NCBI GenBank assembly: GCA_937880795.1
Contig: CALGRQ010000067.1
Location: forward strand, 1-7,424
Length of the DNA: 7,424 bases
Direction: 5' to 3'
Source of the DNA: an uncultured Dyadobacter sp.
GTDB lineage: Bacteria; Bacteroidota; Bacteroidia; Cytophagales; Spirosomataceae
The notes under the pieces were generated by a model that was not told the DNA's origin, did no database searches, and saw only the letters and a list, made by a program, of their open reading frames with translations. Positions 6,280 through 7,424 of this stretch are shown piece by piece (positions within the stretch are counted from its first letter, which is position 1; each line of letters begins with the position of its first letter). The translations under genes and the position numbers were made by a program.

Positions 6280-6921
6280 CTATATTCCTTTCTCTTTTAA
6301 TAGCCGGGAAATCTCCCTGGCCCATATCAGATATGCTTTTTCATTCAGGTGAGTCTTATCTACTGCATATTCGCTTTTGAGTCCTGTGCTATCTGCAATA
6401 AAAGGGTTTATGTCGAGAAAGTCGATCTGATTTTTGGAACAATACTCAATCAGAAATTGATTTAAACGACTTACTTCGGATCGACTTTCCGGGTTGTTTT
6501 GCTCATATAATGTAAGCGTAACAACCGGTTGAATATCATGACGAACCAGTGTTTCCAAAATTTGACGATAGTTATTCTGAATTTTGTCGGGACTTACACC
6601 TACGGTTATATCGTTAATCCCTCCCATGACAAAGCAAATTTGGGGATGATGATCAATTACCATTGGATCAATGGCACGTAGGAAGTGATAGGTGTTTTGG
6701 CCGGGAAGCGCCTGCGTAAGGACATCGGTGCGTTTCAAAAGCTCCACCCACTTACCTTGGGCAGTGATGGAATTCCCGAACATGACGATTTTAGGAGTAC
6801 CTTTTACGGAAACATATCGTTGATAAAGTTTATCTCGATAGACATAGGCCAGTATGATGAACGCTATTACAAAAACCAAATTGCAGGTAATGGATATGAA
6901 TAGATAGCTCTTTTGTTTCAT
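6280..6921 (-). CDS. Membrane-anchored SGNH/GDSL-type hydrolase
   Basis: The protein has 213 residues from the ATG at 6921. Residues 7-28 form one hydrophobic helix after a short Lys-containing start (MKQK), which should anchor the catalytic domain outside the cytoplasmic membrane. SGNH blocks are present in order: block I MFGNSIT (47-53) with nucleophile Ser51, the usual Asp of GDS being Asn as in many family members; block II around Gly74 (LPGQNT); block III GGIND (100-104) with Asn103; block V DKTHLN (188-193) with Asp188 and His191. The family hydrolyses esters of lipids, sugars or acetylated polysaccharides; the substrate cannot be read from the sequence. The gene begins 13 bases after the LytTR regulator stop, so the two are probably one transcript. 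A GTG directly before the ATG is an alternative start. The stop TAG lies next to the shared terminator. Confidence 0.9.
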   Translation of the reverse strand: MKQKSYLFISITCNLVFVIAFIILAYVYRDKLYQRYVSVKGTPKIVMFGNSITAQGKWVELLKRTDVLTQALPGQNTYHFLRAIDPMVIDHHPQICFVMGGINDITVGVSPDKIQNNYRQILETLVRHDIQPVVTLTLYEQNNPESRSEVSRLNQFLIEYCSKNQIDFLDINPFIADSTGLKSEYAVDKTHLNEKAYLIWAREISRLLKEKGI

Positions 6922-6934
6922 CACAACAAGATTT

Positions 6935-7424
6935 CTACATCCATTTACTGAGGAACTGGCTAAAAACTTCTTTGTACTGGTCGCTCACAGGAATGGTGAT
7001 GCTGCCTATTTGAATCGAATTACGAGTTACTGCTCCTATCTGATCCAGGTTGACAATAAAAGATCGGTGAATCCTCATGAATTTGGAAGTAGGAAGTTTT
7101 TCTTCAAGAGCTTTAAGACTTGTAAGCGATAAAATGGGTTTGCTATCCGATTTTAAATGCACCTTCACATAGTCCTTTAAACCTTCCATATATAGAATGT
7201 CGTCATATGCGATACGCACCATCTGATACTCGACTTTCAAGAATAGGTACTCATCTCTGGTTTCGGGCACGGGTATCGATTGTGCAGCTTTACGTAAAAG
7301 TTCTACATAGGCCTTGGCCTTGGTCGCTGCTCTTAAAAACTCCTCATAGTTGAATGGTTTGAGCAGATAATCCAATGCATCTACCCGAAAACCATCTAAC
7401 GCATATTGGTTAAATGCGGTTGTA
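6935..7424 (-). CDS. LytTR-family response regulator (receiver end plus DNA-binding domain; 5' end outside window)
   Basis: The frame stays open to the window edge, so the true start and most of the receiver domain, including the phosphorylated Asp, lie beyond base 7424. The visible 163 or so residues begin with a receiver end (TTAFNQYALDGFRVDALDYLLKPF), containing the conserved Lys-Pro of CheY-like domains. A linker follows, then a full LytTR domain: LFLKVEYQMVRIAYDDILYM, GLKDYVKVHL, LTSLKALEEKLP, FMRIHRSFIVNLDQI, and a final ITIPVSDQYKEVF. This is the classic LytR/AlgR architecture that binds direct-repeat operators and activates transcription. Such regulators usually act with a LytS-like histidine kinase encoded next to them, probably further upstream on the minus strand. 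A TTG at 7375 is only an internal leucine codon. The SGNH gene follows 13 bases downstream. Confidence 0.94.
   Translation of the reverse strand, partial: TTAFNQYALDGFRVDALDYLLKPFNYEEFLRAATKAKAYVELLRKAAQSIPVPETRDEYLFLKVEYQMVRIAYDDILYMEGLKDYVKVHLKSDSKPILSLTSLKALEEKLPTSKFMRIHRSFIVNLDQIGAVTRNSIQIGSITIPVSDQYKEVFSQFLSKWM

Noticed and set aside
6922..6924. GTG directly before the SGNH hydrolase ATG as the start codon
   Set aside because: The adjacent ATG gives the same protein minus one Met; ATG is preferred without evidence otherwise.

Overview
The window looks like chromosomal, housekeeping-type DNA from a Bacteroidota bacterium, most likely of the Sphingobacteriales/Sphingobacteriaceae (Pedobacter- or Sphingobacterium-like). 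The evidence is the tandem OmpH/Skp chaperone genes, a DAHP synthase fused to a C-terminal chorismate mutase, a Bacteroidota-style LspA with extra extracytoplasmic insertions, a stand-alone proline dehydrogenase, a LytTR response regulator, AT-rich spacers with TAnnTTTG-like -7 boxes, and mostly weak Shine-Dalgarno sites. Genus-level placement is inference. There is no insertion sequence, CRISPR array, tRNA or rRNA gene, phage gene or recognisable defence module.

Layout. Bases 1-1067: the 3' part of one OmpH-family gene, then a complete second one 10 bases later, closed by a strong intrinsic terminator. Bases 1068-1287: a spacer with a possible promoter. Bases 1288-2886: a secreted or periplasmic protein with three Ig-like repeats and an unrecognised C-terminal part. 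It meets the minus-strand gene lspA head-on across a long hairpin that also holds the lspA stop codon. Bases 2918-4937 (minus): proline dehydrogenase followed by lspA, 52 bases apart and probably partly co-transcribed. Bases 4938-5121: a divergent promoter region containing a perfect 8-bp inverted repeat in the proline dehydrogenase leader. Bases 5122-6216 (plus): the bifunctional DAHP synthase/chorismate mutase, ending at a second bidirectional hairpin. Bases 6280-7424 (minus): a LytTR response regulator (5' end outside the window) followed 13 bases later by a membrane-anchored SGNH/GDSL-type hydrolase.

Function. Most genes serve unrelated core tasks. The OmpH/Skp pair escorts outer-membrane proteins through the periplasm, and LspA matures lipoproteins; both concern the envelope. 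Proline dehydrogenase feeds proline electrons to the respiratory chain. The fusion enzyme commits carbon to aromatic amino acids and makes prephenate. The LytTR regulator and SGNH hydrolase look like one transcription unit, which suggests, without proving, a regulatory or physiological link.

Four genes (1288, 4937, 5122 and 6921) have an in-frame GTG or TTG a short way upstream of the ATG; I chose the ATG each time. I found no convincing new multi-gene system. The least explained element is the Ig-repeat protein at 1288-2886, and the rest of the points are local curiosities.
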